From: Streptomyces sp. NRRL S-455
GTDB taxonomy: Bacteria > Actinomycetota > Actinomycetes > Streptomycetales > Streptomycetaceae
Length of the DNA: 64,000 bases
Assembly: GCF_000717875.1 (NCBI RefSeq)
Contig: NZ_JOCT01000003.1
Coordinates: forward strand, 1-64,000
Reading direction: 5' to 3'
Shown here: piece by piece, positions 1 through 10,761 of the stretch
How positions within the stretch are numbered: position 1 is the stretch's first letter
Layout: every line of letters begins with the position of its first letter
Translations under genes and position numbers: made by a program
The notes under the pieces: generated by a model
The model's input: only the letters and a program-made list of their open reading frames with translations
The model's database searches: none
What the model was told of the DNA's origin: nothing

Positions 1-150
1 GCTTCCCTTCGGTCTTGCGTTTCCGACTCTATCAGATCTTTCCGATCCGATTTCCTCGGTGCTTTCCAGGTTCCCGCTTCCGCGTTTCCCTTTCCGGCGG
101 TTCCGACTTTATCAGAGGATTCTGAGTCGGATTTCCCCGCCCGGCCGGGC
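1..150 (-). promoter_or_regulatory. probable rRNA operon leader/promoter region, reading leftward out of the window
   Basis: On the minus strand this is a purine-rich, non-coding stretch with two 16-mers that differ at one base, TCTGATAAAGTCGGAA (plus 101-116) and TCTGATAGAGTCGGAA (plus 21-36). Each contains a TANAGT -10-like box, and GGAAA-rich spacing follows. From memory this resembles the leader upstream of 16S rRNA genes in Streptomyces, so an rrn operon probably begins just outside the left edge. No rRNA sequence itself is visible, so this is recognition plus inference. Confidence 0.5.
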
Positions 151-210
151 ATGGTCCCCGATGCCTGAGTTGGCCCGGGTGCCCCGTCGGGAGGAGTTGT
201 AAACCTACTG

Positions 211-248
211 GAGCGGGGCGCCCCGATGCAAATCGAGGCGCCCCGCTC
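211..248 (-). terminator. stem-loop terminator after RNase J
   Basis: A perfect 12-bp inverted repeat (211-222 with 237-248, arm GAGCGGGGCGCC) encloses a 14-nt loop 30 nt beyond the RNase J stop. There is no clear U-run, which is common for actinomycete terminators. It would also insulate the leftward rRNA leader from read-through. Confidence 0.8.
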
Positions 249-280
249 CTAGTTGGCCCTTGCTTCGGCCCGACGGGCCG

Positions 281-1966
281 TCAGACCTCCACGACGACAG
301 GCAGGATCATCGGGCGGCGTCGGTACGTGTCCGAGACCCACTTGCCCAGCGTGCGGCGAACGAGCTGCTGCATCTGGTGGGGTTCGACCACACCGTCCTG
401 GGCGGAGCGCTCGAGAACCTCCGTGATCCTGGGGGTCACGTCGCCGAAGGCGGAGTCCTCGATGCCCGAGCCGCGGGCCTGGATGTGCGGGCCGCCGGTG
501 ATCTTCCCGGTGGACGAGTCGATGACGACGAAGACGGAGATGATGCCTTCGTCGCCGAGGATCTTGCGGTCCTTAAGGGCCGGCTCGCCCACGTCGCCGA
601 CCGAGAGTCCGTCGACGTAGACGTAGCCCGCCTTGACCTTGCCGGAGATCTTCGCCTTGCCCTCGACGAGGTCGACGACGACGCCGTCCTCGGCGATGAC
701 GATGCGGTCGTGCGGGACGCCGGTCAGGGCGCCCAGTTCGGCGTTGGCGCGAAGGTGGCGCCATTCGCCGTGCACCGGCATCAGGTTCTTCGGTCGGCAG
801 ATGTTGTAGAAGTACAGCAGCTCGCCCGCGGAGGCGTGGCCCGAGACGTGGACCTTGGCGTTGCCCTTGTGGACCACGTTGGCGCCCCAGCGGGTGAGGC
901 CGTTGATCACTCGGTAGACCGCGTTCTCGTTGCCGGGGATCAGGGATGACGCCAGGATCACGGTGTCGCCCTGGACGATACGGATCTGGTGGTCCCTGTT
1001 GGCCATCCTGGAGAGCGCCGCCATGGGTTCGCCCTGGGAGCCCGTGCAGACGAGGACGACCTCACTGTCCGGGAGGTCGTCGAGCGTCTTGACGTCGACG
1101 ACCAGGCCCGGGGGAACCTTCAGGTAGCCCAGGTCTCGCGCGATGCCCATGTTGCGCACCATGGAGCGGCCGACGAAGGCGACCCGGCGGCCGTACTCGT
1201 GCGCCGCGTCCAGAATCTGCTGGATGCGGTGGACGTGGCTGGCGAAGCTCGCGACGATGATGCGCTTGCGGGCGCCGGCGAAGACCTGGCGCAGGACGTT
1301 GCTGATCTCCCGCTCTGGCGGGACGAACCCCGGCACCTCGGCGTTCGTCGAGTCCGAGAGGAGGAGGTCGATGCCCTCCTCGCTCAGGCGGGCGAAGGCG
1401 TGGAGGTCCGTGAGGCGGCTGTCCAGCGGGAGCTGGTCCATCTTGAAGTCGCCGGTGTGGACCGCCATGCCCGCGGGGGTGCGGATGGCGACGGCCAGCG
1501 CGTCGGGGATGGAGTGGTTGACCGCGACGAACTCGCAGTCGAAGGGGCCGATGCGCTCGCGGTTCCCCTCCGCCACCTCGAGGGTGTACGGGCGGATGCG
1601 GTGCTCCTGGAGCTTGGCCTCGATGAGGGCGAGGGTCAGCTTGGAGCCGATCAGCGGGATGTCCGGCTTCTCGCGCAGGAGGAAGGGGACACCACCGATG
1701 TGGTCCTCGTGGCCGTGCGTGAGCACGATGCCCTCGATGTCGTCGAGACGGTCCCTGATGGACGAGAAGTCCGGCAGGATCAGATCGATTCCCGGCTGCT
1801 CCTCCTCGGGGAAAAGCACACCGCAGTCGACGATCAGCAGGCGGCCGCCGTACTCGAAGACCGTCATGTTCCGGCCGATCTCGCCGAGACCGCCGAGCGG
1901 GGTGACCCGCAGGCCGCCTTCGGGGAGCGGCGGGGGCGAGCCGAGTTCGGGATGCGGATGACTCAA
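281..1966 (-). CDS. rnj: ribonuclease J (metallo-beta-lactamase/beta-CASP RNase)
   Basis: Predicted cytoplasmic endo-/5'-exoribonuclease for mRNA decay and rRNA maturation. The 561-residue product has the zinc motif HGHEDH (residues 84-89) in a metallo-beta-lactamase domain, a beta-CASP insert and the usual C-terminal domain, and full family length. The start is set at a TTG (1966), because GAGGAG at 1973-1978 lies 6 nt upstream and the protein then begins MSHPHPELG. An in-frame upstream ATG at 2008 has no comparable ribosome site. It follows dapA after a 156-nt gap in the same direction and ends at a strong stem-loop. Confidence 0.95.
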   Translation of the reverse strand: MSHPHPELGSPPPLPEGGLRVTPLGGLGEIGRNMTVFEYGGRLLIVDCGVLFPEEEQPGIDLILPDFSSIRDRLDDIEGIVLTHGHEDHIGGVPFLLREKPDIPLIGSKLTLALIEAKLQEHRIRPYTLEVAEGNRERIGPFDCEFVAVNHSIPDALAVAIRTPAGMAVHTGDFKMDQLPLDSRLTDLHAFARLSEEGIDLLLSDSTNAEVPGFVPPEREISNVLRQVFAGARKRIIVASFASHVHRIQQILDAAHEYGRRVAFVGRSMVRNMGIARDLGYLKVPPGLVVDVKTLDDLPDSEVVLVCTGSQGEPMAALSRMANRDHQIRIVQGDTVILASSLIPGNENAVYRVINGLTRWGANVVHKGNAKVHVSGHASAGELLYFYNICRPKNLMPVHGEWRHLRANAELGALTGVPHDRIVIAEDGVVVDLVEGKAKISGKVKAGYVYVDGLSVGDVGEPALKDRKILGDEGIISVFVVIDSSTGKITGGPHIQARGSGIEDSAFGDVTPRITEVLERSAQDGVVEPHQMQQLVRRTLGKWVSDTYRRRPMILPVVVEV

Positions 1967-2122
1967 AAGACTCTCCTCAACCACGCACGCCACGTACCGG
2001 TGGGGCACGTGGCGCTCGTGACGTTCGTGCAGAAGCAGTTGTCGTGTGGGGTCGGTGCGGGCACCGGTGGCCCGCTTATTCAGTTGTGAAGCACATGCGC
2101 GGGGGCCGCGCGAAGTCTGATG

Positions 2123-3022
2123 TCAGAGCTGTACCCCGCCGGCGGCAAGATCGATCTTGAGTTGCTCGATCTCCTCGGGCGCGCACTCGACCATGGGGGC
2201 GCGCAGGGGTCCGGCGGGCAGGCCCTTGAGGGCGAGCGCCGCCTTGGTCGTCATCACGCCCTGGGTGCGGAACATGCCCGTGTAGACCGGGAGCAGCTTC
2301 TGGTGAATCTCGGTGGCCTTCTGGACATCGCCCGAGGTGTACGCCTCGACCAGGGCGCGCAGCTCGGGGGTGACGACGTGGCCGACGACCGAGACGAAGC
2401 CGACCGCGCCCACGGAGAGCAGGGGCAGGTTCAGCATGTCGTCGCCGGAGTACCAGGCGAGGCCGGAGGTGGCGATGGCCCAGCTCGCGCGGCCGAGGTC
2501 GCCCTTGGCGTCCTTGTTGGCGACGATCCGGGGGTGCTCGGCGAGGCGGACGAGCGTCTCGGTGTTGATCGGGACGCCGCTGCGGCCGGGAATGTCGTAG
2601 AGCATGACCGGCAGCTCGGTGGCGTCGGCGATGGCAGTGAAGTGCCGGTACAGGCCCTCCTGCGGGGGCTTGTTGTAGTACGGCGTGACGACGAGCAGGC
2701 CGTGAGCGCCGGTGCGCTCCGCGGCGCGCGCGAGTTCGATGCTGTGGTGGGTGTCGTTGGTGCCGACCCCGGCCACGACGTGGGCGCGGTCGCCGACGGC
2801 CTCCAGGACCGCCCGCACGAGATCCGCTTTCTCCGCATTGCTGGTGGTCGGGGACTCGCCGGTGGTGCCGTTGATGATCAGGCCGTCGTTGCCTGCGTCC
2901 ACCAGGTGGGTGGCGAGCCGCTGCGCGCCGTCGAGGTCGAGTGCGCCGTCCGCCTTGAAGGGCGTGACCATGGCGGTGAGGACCCGCCCGAAGGGGGTCT
3001 GCGGAGTCGAGGTCGGAGCCAT
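2123..3022 (-). CDS. dapA: 4-hydroxy-tetrahydrodipicolinate synthase
   Basis: Condenses pyruvate with aspartate semialdehyde in the lysine/diaminopimelate pathway. The 299-residue TIM barrel shows the GTTGE pyruvate-binding motif (residues 52-56), Tyr142 in LYDIPGRSG and the Schiff-base Lys170 in VANKDAKGD. Length is normal for the family. No Shine-Dalgarno sequence is visible; instead a TAGCGT -10-like box (plus 3030-3035) sits 7 nt before the ATG, suggesting a leaderless mRNA. dapB lies 2.6 kb away on the same strand, separated by thyX and small membrane-protein genes. Confidence 0.95.
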   Translation of the reverse strand: MAPTSTPQTPFGRVLTAMVTPFKADGALDLDGAQRLATHLVDAGNDGLIINGTTGESPTTSNAEKADLVRAVLEAVGDRAHVVAGVGTNDTHHSIELARAAERTGAHGLLVVTPYYNKPPQEGLYRHFTAIADATELPVMLYDIPGRSGVPINTETLVRLAEHPRIVANKDAKGDLGRASWAIATSGLAWYSGDDMLNLPLLSVGAVGFVSVVGHVVTPELRALVEAYTSGDVQKATEIHQKLLPVYTGMFRTQGVMTTKAALALKGLPAGPLRAPMVECAPEEIEQLKIDLAAGGVQL

Positions 3023-3029
3023 GGGTTAC

Positions 3030-3035
3030 ACGCTA
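3030..3035 (-). promoter_or_regulatory. candidate -10 box for a leaderless dapA transcript
   Basis: TAGCGT on the minus strand lies 7 nt upstream of the dapA ATG. No ribosome-binding site fits between. A -35 element is not obvious. Confidence 0.4.
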
Positions 3036-3096
3036 CTCGTTGCTCAGGACCGGGTCTGCCCTAGGGGGAGGCGACAAGTCATGACAAAGGTGGAGC

Positions 3097-3132
3097 CCGG
3101 CACTGCCTGCTCGGGGGTTCAAGCAGTGCCGG
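3097..3132 (-). terminator. stem-loop terminator downstream of thyX
   Basis: A perfect 10-bp stem (CCGGCACTGC at 3097-3106 with 3123-3132) closes a 16-nt loop in the thyX-dapA gap. It lies 100 nt beyond the thyX stop. Confidence 0.7.
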
Positions 3133-3232
3133 ACCCGTTTGATCAGGCTAGATGAACTTCTCGAAATGCCGCAATACGGACACTTCGCACGGCTGAACCG
3201 TACATCAGTACCTGATCGGGGACCGGGCCGCG

Positions 3233-3973
3233 CTAGGGCGCCACGCGTCCGTTGGCGTTGAAGGCGGCGTAGGTGAGCGGCATGAGCCGGGCCCACTCGG
3301 CCTCCATCTTCTCGCCGACCATCTCGATCTCGCGCTGTGGGAAGGACGGCACCTTGGCCAGCTCGTGCTGGGTGCGCAGGCCGAGGAAGTGCATCAGCGA
3401 GCGAGCGTTGCAGGTGGCGTACATCGAGGAGTACAGGCCGACGGGGAGCACGGAGCGGGCGACCTCGCGGGCGACGCCGGCGGCGAGCATCTCCTGGTAG
3501 GCCTCGTAGGCCTGGCGGTAGGAGTCCTCCATCACACGGCCGACGAGCTCCTGCTGGGCCTGGGTGCCCTCCACGAAGACGTACTTGCCGGGGCGGCCCT
3601 CCTGGACGAGCTTGCGGGACTCGTCGGGGACGTAGAAGACCGGCTGGAGCTCGCGGTAGCGGCCGCTCTCCTCGTTGTAGGACCAGCCGACGCGGTGCCG
3701 CATGAACTCGCGGAAGACGAAGATCGGGGCGCTGATGAGGAAGGTCATCGAGTTGTGCTCGAAGGGGCTGCCGTGCCGGTCCCGCATCAGGTAGTTGATC
3801 AGGCCCTTGGAGCGCTCGGGGTCCTTGTTCAGCTCGTCCAGGGACTGCTCGCCGAGGGTCGAGACGCGGGCGGCGAAGAGGACGTCCGCGTCGGACGCGG
3901 TGTGCTTGACCAGCTCGACGGTGACGTCGCTGCGGTAGCTGGGCTTGGGGTCGTCGGCGGGGGTGTCGGTCAC
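3233..3973 (-). CDS. thyX: flavin-dependent thymidylate synthase ThyX
   Basis: Makes dTMP from dUMP with methylene-tetrahydrofolate, FAD and NADPH. The 246-residue protein contains the ThyX signature RHRVGWSYNEESGRY (residues 92-106) and later conserved helices (MYATCNARSLMHF). The start is a GTG at 3973 with GGAAGG about 11 nt upstream. Length matches the family. It is followed by a stem-loop and then dapA. Confidence 0.95.
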   Translation of the reverse strand: MTDTPADDPKPSYRSDVTVELVKHTASDADVLFAARVSTLGEQSLDELNKDPERSKGLINYLMRDRHGSPFEHNSMTFLISAPIFVFREFMRHRVGWSYNEESGRYRELQPVFYVPDESRKLVQEGRPGKYVFVEGTQAQQELVGRVMEDSYRQAYEAYQEMLAAGVAREVARSVLPVGLYSSMYATCNARSLMHFLGLRTQHELAKVPSFPQREIEMVGEKMEAEWARLMPLTYAAFNANGRVAP

Positions 3974-4150
3974 GGTTGGCAGGGCCTTCCCATCTCGTCG
4001 TGTGGCGACGCCACTCTACGGGCCGAGGAAAACCGCGCGATCGGTGGCGTGCCGCAATGAAGTCGGTGAAACAGGGCACCTCTGAGGGAGTTCGTTCGTC
4101 TCTACGGATGACAGTGATCCGTTTCCACCCCAGAAGGAGAAGCACCCCTG

Positions 4151-4390
4151 ATGTTCGGTCGGCGTGAACCCGTACCGTTTGCCTTCGTCGCCGAGGCCGA
4201 CAGGTTCCGCAGCAATGTCACTCCCCCACCGCGTGAGCGGCTGTCCGTCGGCCAGATGGCCGGACGATGGCTGATGGGTCTGAGCATCGTGGCGGGGCTC
4301 GTGGGGTCCCTGGTGATCGGGACGCCCGCGCTGTCGACCGATCGCCAGGACTCGCAGCCGCAGCAGTCCCAGGCGTCGCAGAAGCACTGA
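4151..4390 (+). CDS. small single-span membrane protein, conserved-type hypothetical
   Basis: A 79-residue protein with a soluble, Arg-rich N-terminus, one transmembrane helix (about residues 40-58, WLMGLSIVAGLVGSLVIG) and a short Gln/Ser-rich tail. AAGGAG at 4134-4139 lies 11 nt before the ATG. It is divergent from thyX. I do not recognise a function; position and codon bias support a real gene. Confidence 0.7.
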   Translation: MFGRREPVPFAFVAEADRFRSNVTPPPRERLSVGQMAGRWLMGLSIVAGLVGSLVIGTPALSTDRQDSQPQQSQASQKH

Positions 4391-4502
4391 GCCGCCGCCG
4401 GTCGGCGCTGACTCCATCCGGCCCCCCGCCAGTGGTGACCGGGGACACAGATCGGTAGCCTCACCGGGCACAGCCCACGCATGGATCGAGTGAGGACCCG
4501 CC

Positions 4503-5057
4503 GTGCCCCTGCCCTTCCTGACGGCCGACCGCGTATTCGAGGCGGCGGACGACGTTCCGCTGCCGTACGACGACCGTGACCGCTGGCGGCGGCCGTACCG
4601 GCCCGGGCCGTGGCGCGTCGCCGCGGCGGCGCTGGCGCTGCTGCTCGCCTCGTTCGTGCTGTTCGCGGCGGTCATCATCGCGGCGACGGCCGAACTGACC
4701 TCGGCCGGGGTCGTCTTCGGGCTCGCGTTGCTCGTCATCGCCGGGGCGCTGCGGTTGCTGCGCGTCGGCGTGTGGGTGAGTCCGCGCGGGCTGCGGCACG
4801 TGGGCTTCCTCACGACACGTACGGCGTCCTGGGACCAGGTCTCCTCCGTGCGCACGGTGCAGCAGCCGGTGCGCTGGCTGGGGCTCCCGCGGACCGTGCA
4901 GGGGCAGGCGCTGCTGCTGGTGCGGCAAGGGCAGTCGGCGGACGGTGCGCTGCCGCTGATGACCACGCACAACGCGGACTTCGTGGGCCGGGTGGAAGCC
5001 TTCGACCGGGCGGCCGACAAGGTGGAGGCGTGGGCCGAGGAGAACCGGGCGCACTGA
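4503..5057 (+). CDS. PH-like domain membrane protein
   Basis: A 184-residue protein starting at GTG with GAGG just upstream. Two adjacent transmembrane helices (about residues 38-60 and 66-84) are followed by a cytoplasmic beta-rich segment beginning RVGVWVSPRGLRHVGF, the usual look of bacterial PH (DUF2244/YdbS-like) domains. Its cellular role is unknown. It ends at a strong shared terminator facing the convergent gene at 5126. Confidence 0.75.
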   Translation: MPLPFLTADRVFEAADDVPLPYDDRDRWRRPYRPGPWRVAAAALALLLASFVLFAAVIIAATAELTSAGVVFGLALLVIAGALRLLRVGVWVSPRGLRHVGFLTTRTASWDQVSSVRTVQQPVRWLGLPRTVQGQALLLVRQGQSADGALPLMTTHNADFVGRVEAFDRAADKVEAWAEENRAH

Positions 5058-5073
5058 CGTCCTGATCTCATGA

Positions 5074-5109
5074 CGGCGGGGCCGGACCGTGCGCGGTCCG
5101 GCCCCGCCG
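5074..5109. terminator. bidirectional stem-loop terminator
   Basis: A perfect 16-bp stem (5074-5089 with 5094-5109) with a 4-nt loop lies between two convergent genes. It can serve both strands. Confidence 0.9.
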
Positions 5110-5125
5110 GTATGTGCGATGCGGT

Positions 5126-5581
5126 TCAGGCGGCTTCGGGCTGCTTGCCGTCGTGCAGGGCGATCGCGCGTTGCATGGCCTTGCGGGCGCGCGGGGTGTC
5201 ACGGGCGTCGTGGTAGGCGACGGCGAGGCGGAACCAGGTGCGCCAGTCGTCGGGGGCGGCCTCCGTCTCGGCCTTGCGCCGGGCGAAGACCTCGTCGGCC
5301 GAGTCCCGGTCGATGCGCCCGCTGGGGGTGCGCTTCAACTCGTCGACGGGCAGGCCGCCCTCGGCGTCGAGTTCGGCGGCGAGGGCGTTGGCCCTGCGGA
5401 CGAACTGGGTGTTCTTCCACAGGAACCACAGGCCGATGACCGGCAGGATCAGCACCGCGACACCGAAGGTGACGGTGAGGGGTGTGCCGGTCTCGATGAG
5501 CAGCACGCCACGGCTGCCGACCAGGACGAAGTAGACGACCAGGACGGCGGCCGTGAGGGCGTACGTGAGCTTCGCGCGCAT
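5126..5581 (-). CDS. two-span membrane protein with TPR-like C-terminus
   Basis: A 151-residue protein with two hydrophobic helices (about residues 6-25 and 36-55). A soluble helical region follows that ends in one tetratricopeptide-like unit (about residues 105-145: WRTWFRLAVAYHDARDTPRA). It lies 13 nt downstream of dapB in the same direction, so it is probably co-transcribed. No specific function can be assigned. Confidence 0.75.
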   Translation of the reverse strand: MRAKLTYALTAAVLVVYFVLVGSRGVLLIETGTPLTVTFGVAVLILPVIGLWFLWKNTQFVRRANALAAELDAEGGLPVDELKRTPSGRIDRDSADEVFARRKAETEAAPDDWRTWFRLAVAYHDARDTPRARKAMQRAIALHDGKQPEAA

Positions 5582-5594
5582 GACGGTCAGCGGC

Positions 5595-7751
<2,157 letters not shown>

Positions 7752-7755
<4 letters not shown>

Positions 7756-9971
7756 TTGTCGGCGTCGTCCTTCTGCGTCTCGTCAGCGTCCTCGCCCTCG
7801 ATCACCGGGATGAGGGAGAGCTTACCGCGGGAGTCGATCTCGGCGATCTCGACCTGGACCTTGGCGCCCACACCGAGCACGTCCTCGACGTTCTCCACGC
7901 GCTTGCCGCCGGCCAGCTTGCGGATCTGCGAGATGTGCAGCAGACCGTCCTTGCCGGGCAGCAGGGAGACGAACGCACCGAAGGTGGTCGTCTTCACGAC
8001 CGTACCGAGGTAGCGCTCGCCGACCTCGGGCATCGTCGGGTTGGCGATGCCGTTGATCGTGGTGCGGGCGGCCTCGGCGGAGGGGCCGTCGGCGGCACCG
8101 ATGTAGATCGTGCCGTCGTCCTCGATGGTGATCTCGGCGCCGGTGTCCTCCTGGATCTGGTTGATCATCTTGCCCTTGGGGCCGATGACCTCGCCGATCT
8201 TGTCGACCGGGATCTTCACGGTGATGATCCGCGGCGCGTTCGGGGACATCTCGTCCGGCGTGTCGATCGCTTCCATCATCACGTCGAGGATGTGGAGGCG
8301 GGCGTCACGGGCCTGCTTGAGGGCAGCGGCCAGGACGGAGGCCGGGATGCCGTCCAGCTTGGTGTCGAGCTGGAGGGCGGTCACGAACTCCTTGGTGCCG
8401 GCGACCTTGAAGTCCATGTCGCCGAAGGCGTCCTCCGCACCGAGGATGTCGGTGAGGGTGACGTAGTGCGTCTCGCCCTCGATCTCCTGGGAGATCAGGC
8501 CCATGGCGATACCGGCGACCGGGGCCTTCAGCGGCACACCGGCGTTCAGCAGCGACATGGTGGAGGCGCAGACCGAGCCCATGGACGTCGAGCCGTTGGA
8601 GCTCAGCGCCTCGGAGACCTGGCGGATCGCGTAGGGGAACTCCTCGCGCGTCGGCAGGACCGGGATCAGGGCGCGCTCGGCGAGGGCGCCGTGGCCGATC
8701 TCGCGGCGCTTCGGGGAACCGACGCGGCCGGTCTCGCCGGTGGAGTACGGCGGGAAGTTGTAGTTGTGCATGTAGCGCTTGCGGGTCACCGGGGAGAGGG
8801 TGTCCAGCTGCTGCTCCATGCGGAGCATGTTGAGGGTGGTGACACCCAGGATCTGGGTCTCGCCACGCTCGAACACGGCGGAGCCGTGGACCCGCGGGAT
8901 GGCCTCGACCTCGGCGGCGAGCGTACGGATGTCCGTGACACCGCGGCCGTCGATGCGCTTCTTCTCCTTGATCACGCGCTCGCGGACCAGGGTCTTGGTC
9001 AGCGAGCGGTAAGCGGCGGAGATCTCCTTCTCGCGGCCCTCGAACTCCGGCAGGAGCTTCTCGGCGGCGAGCTGCTTGACGCGGTCCAGCTCGGACTCGC
9101 GCTCCTGCTTGCCGGCGATGGTGAGCGCCTGGGCGAGCTCGGGCTTGACGGCGGCGGTGAGCGCCTCCAGGACGTCGTCCTGGTAGTCCAGGAAGATCGG
9201 GAACTCGCCGGTCGGCTTGGCGGCCTTGGCGGCGAGGTCCGACTGGGCCTTGCAGAGCACCTTGATGAAGGGCTTCGCGGCCTCGAGACCGGCGGCGACG
9301 ACCTCCTCGGTCGGCGCCTCGGCGCCGCCCTCGACCAGCTTGATGGTCTTCTCGGTGGCCTCGGCCTCGACCATCATGATCGCGACGTCGCCGTCCTCCA
9401 GGACACGGCCCGCGACGACCATGTCGAAGACGGCGTCCTCGAGCTCGGTGTGCGTCGGGAAGGCCACCCACTGGCCGCGGATCAGCGCGACGCGGACGCC
9501 GCCGATCGGGCCGGAGAAGGGCAGGCCGGCCAGCTGCGTGGACGCGGAGGCCGCGTTGATCGCGACGACGTCGTACAGGTGGTCGGGGTTGAGAGCCATG
9601 ATCGTGGCGACCACCTGGATCTCGTTGCGCAGGCCCTTCTTGAAGGACGGACGCAGCGGGCGGTCGATCAGGCGGCAGGTGAGGATGGCGTCCTCGGAGG
9701 GACGGCCCTCACGGCGGAAGAAGCTGCCGGGGATCTTGCCGGCGGCGTACATCCGCTCCTCGACGTCCACCGTGAGCGGGAAGAAGTCGAGCTGGTCCTT
9801 GGGGTTCTTGGAGGCGGTGGTGGCCGACAGCACCATGGTGTCGTCGTCCAGGTACGCCACGGCGGAACCGGCGGCCTGCTTGGCCAGGCGGCCGGTCTCG
9901 AAGCGGATGGTGCGGGTGCCGAAGGCGCCGTTGTCGATGACGGCCTCGGCGTAGTGGGTCTCGTTCTCCAC
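7752..9971 (-). CDS. pnp: polynucleotide phosphorylase / guanosine pentaphosphate synthetase
   Basis: A phosphorolytic 3'-5' exoribonuclease and RNA 3'-polymerase. The 739-residue product has two RNase PH-type domains, a KH domain ([11 protein letters not shown]) and a C-terminal S1 domain ([20 protein letters not shown]), in the standard order and length. In streptomycetes the enzyme has also been studied for pppGpp synthesis. The start is GTG at 9971 with GAGGAG 9 nt upstream (9981-9986); an open frame continues further upstream but lies within the structured leader. It is transcribed after rpsO with a hairpin-rich gap between. Confidence 0.95.
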
Positions 9972-10052
9972 TAGCGATATCTCCTCGTCTTCGTCCCGTC
10001 GCTGCCCGTGTGGCAGGGGGACGGTTGTGGAGAAGCGCTCCGGGCTGTGCGG

Positions 10053-10115
10053 GCCGGTCTTCGATCGAAGCACCCGGGGCTCGCATTCCCCCGGGGGCCA
10101 CTACCGAGGACCGGC
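10053..10115 (-). promoter_or_regulatory. structured pnp leader (candidate RNase III site)
   Basis: An outer 11-bp stem (10053-10063 with 10105-10115, one A-C mismatch in the transcript) encloses an inner stem formed by the CCCGGGG/CCCCGGG arms near 10073-10097. The fold lies about 80 nt upstream of the pnp start. In studied Streptomyces the rpsO-pnp spacer is processed by RNase III, and this is the obvious structural candidate here. Confidence 0.6.
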
Positions 10116-10219
10116 GGCGGCTGGGTGCGCCTCTCCTCTTCTTGTCGTGCTGTGTCGTCCGTATTGCGTTGTGCTACCCACACTACAAAGCCGTGGTGAC
10201 ACTCCGCACGTACAGCAAA

Positions 10220-10254
10220 GGGAGCGGTCCCGTTTTCCTCCGGGAACCGCTCCC
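10220..10254 (-). terminator. stem-loop after rpsO (attenuating terminator)
   Basis: The arms GGGAGCGGTCCCG (10220-10232) and 10241-10254 pair with a single bulge. The structure lies 12 nt beyond the rpsO stop, with only a weak U-tract after it. Partial read-through into pnp is expected from the conserved rpsO-pnp arrangement. Confidence 0.8.
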
Positions 10255-10265
10255 CTCACGGCGTC

Positions 10266-10553
10266 TTACTTGGCGCCCGCCGCACCGCGGCGGATGCCGA
10301 GGCGGTCGACCAGCGCACGGAAGCGCTGGATGTCCTTCTTCGCCAGGTACTGGAGAAGGCGGCGACGCTGACCCACCAGGATCAGCAGGCCACGGCGGGA
10401 GTGGTGGTCGTGCTTGTGGGTCTTGAGGTGCTCGGTCAGGTCGGAGATCCGACGGGACAGCAGAGCGACCTGGACCTCGGGGGAGCCGGTGTCACCCTCC
10501 TTGGTACCGAACTCGGACATGATCTGCTTCTTCGTAGCGGCGTCGAGCGACAC
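10266..10553 (-). CDS. rpsO: 30S ribosomal protein S15
   Basis: A 95-residue S15 containing the conserved RNA-binding core ([17 protein letters not shown], then [12 protein letters not shown] and the [10 protein letters not shown] helix). It binds the 16S rRNA central domain. The start is GTG with AGGAG upstream. The C-terminus [10 protein letters not shown] is slightly longer than in E. coli. Confidence 0.97.
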   Translation of the reverse strand: MSLDAATKKQIMSEFGTKEGDTGSPEVQVALLSRRISDLTEHLKTHKHDHHSRRGLLILVGQRRRLLQYLAKKDIQRFRALVDRLGIRRGAAGAK

Positions 10554-10761
10554 GCGTACTCCTCATTGGTCTGTGGATGCCACCGAGTGCCCCCGGTCTG
10601 CTTCTCGGGGGAGCTTCCGTGACTCGGAAGGCGGGGATCCGCTGGGCGCGGCCTCCAGGGCGCTGGGCTCCGGAGGTGCGTACACAAACGGCCGTCACTC
10701 AGGGTACCAGCCCGCACATGGCGTGATGTCCGCCCGGTACCGGCGTCCTGCGGCCGGGACG

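Noticed and set aside
3097..3132. tRNA-like GGGGGTTCAAGC element between dapA and thyX
   Set aside because: No acceptor, D or anticodon stems fit around it; the arms form a simple terminator hairpin.
7935..9974. A 679-codon plus-strand frame opposite pnp
   Set aside because: It is antisense to a certain pnp gene, with composition typical of a codon-bias shadow.
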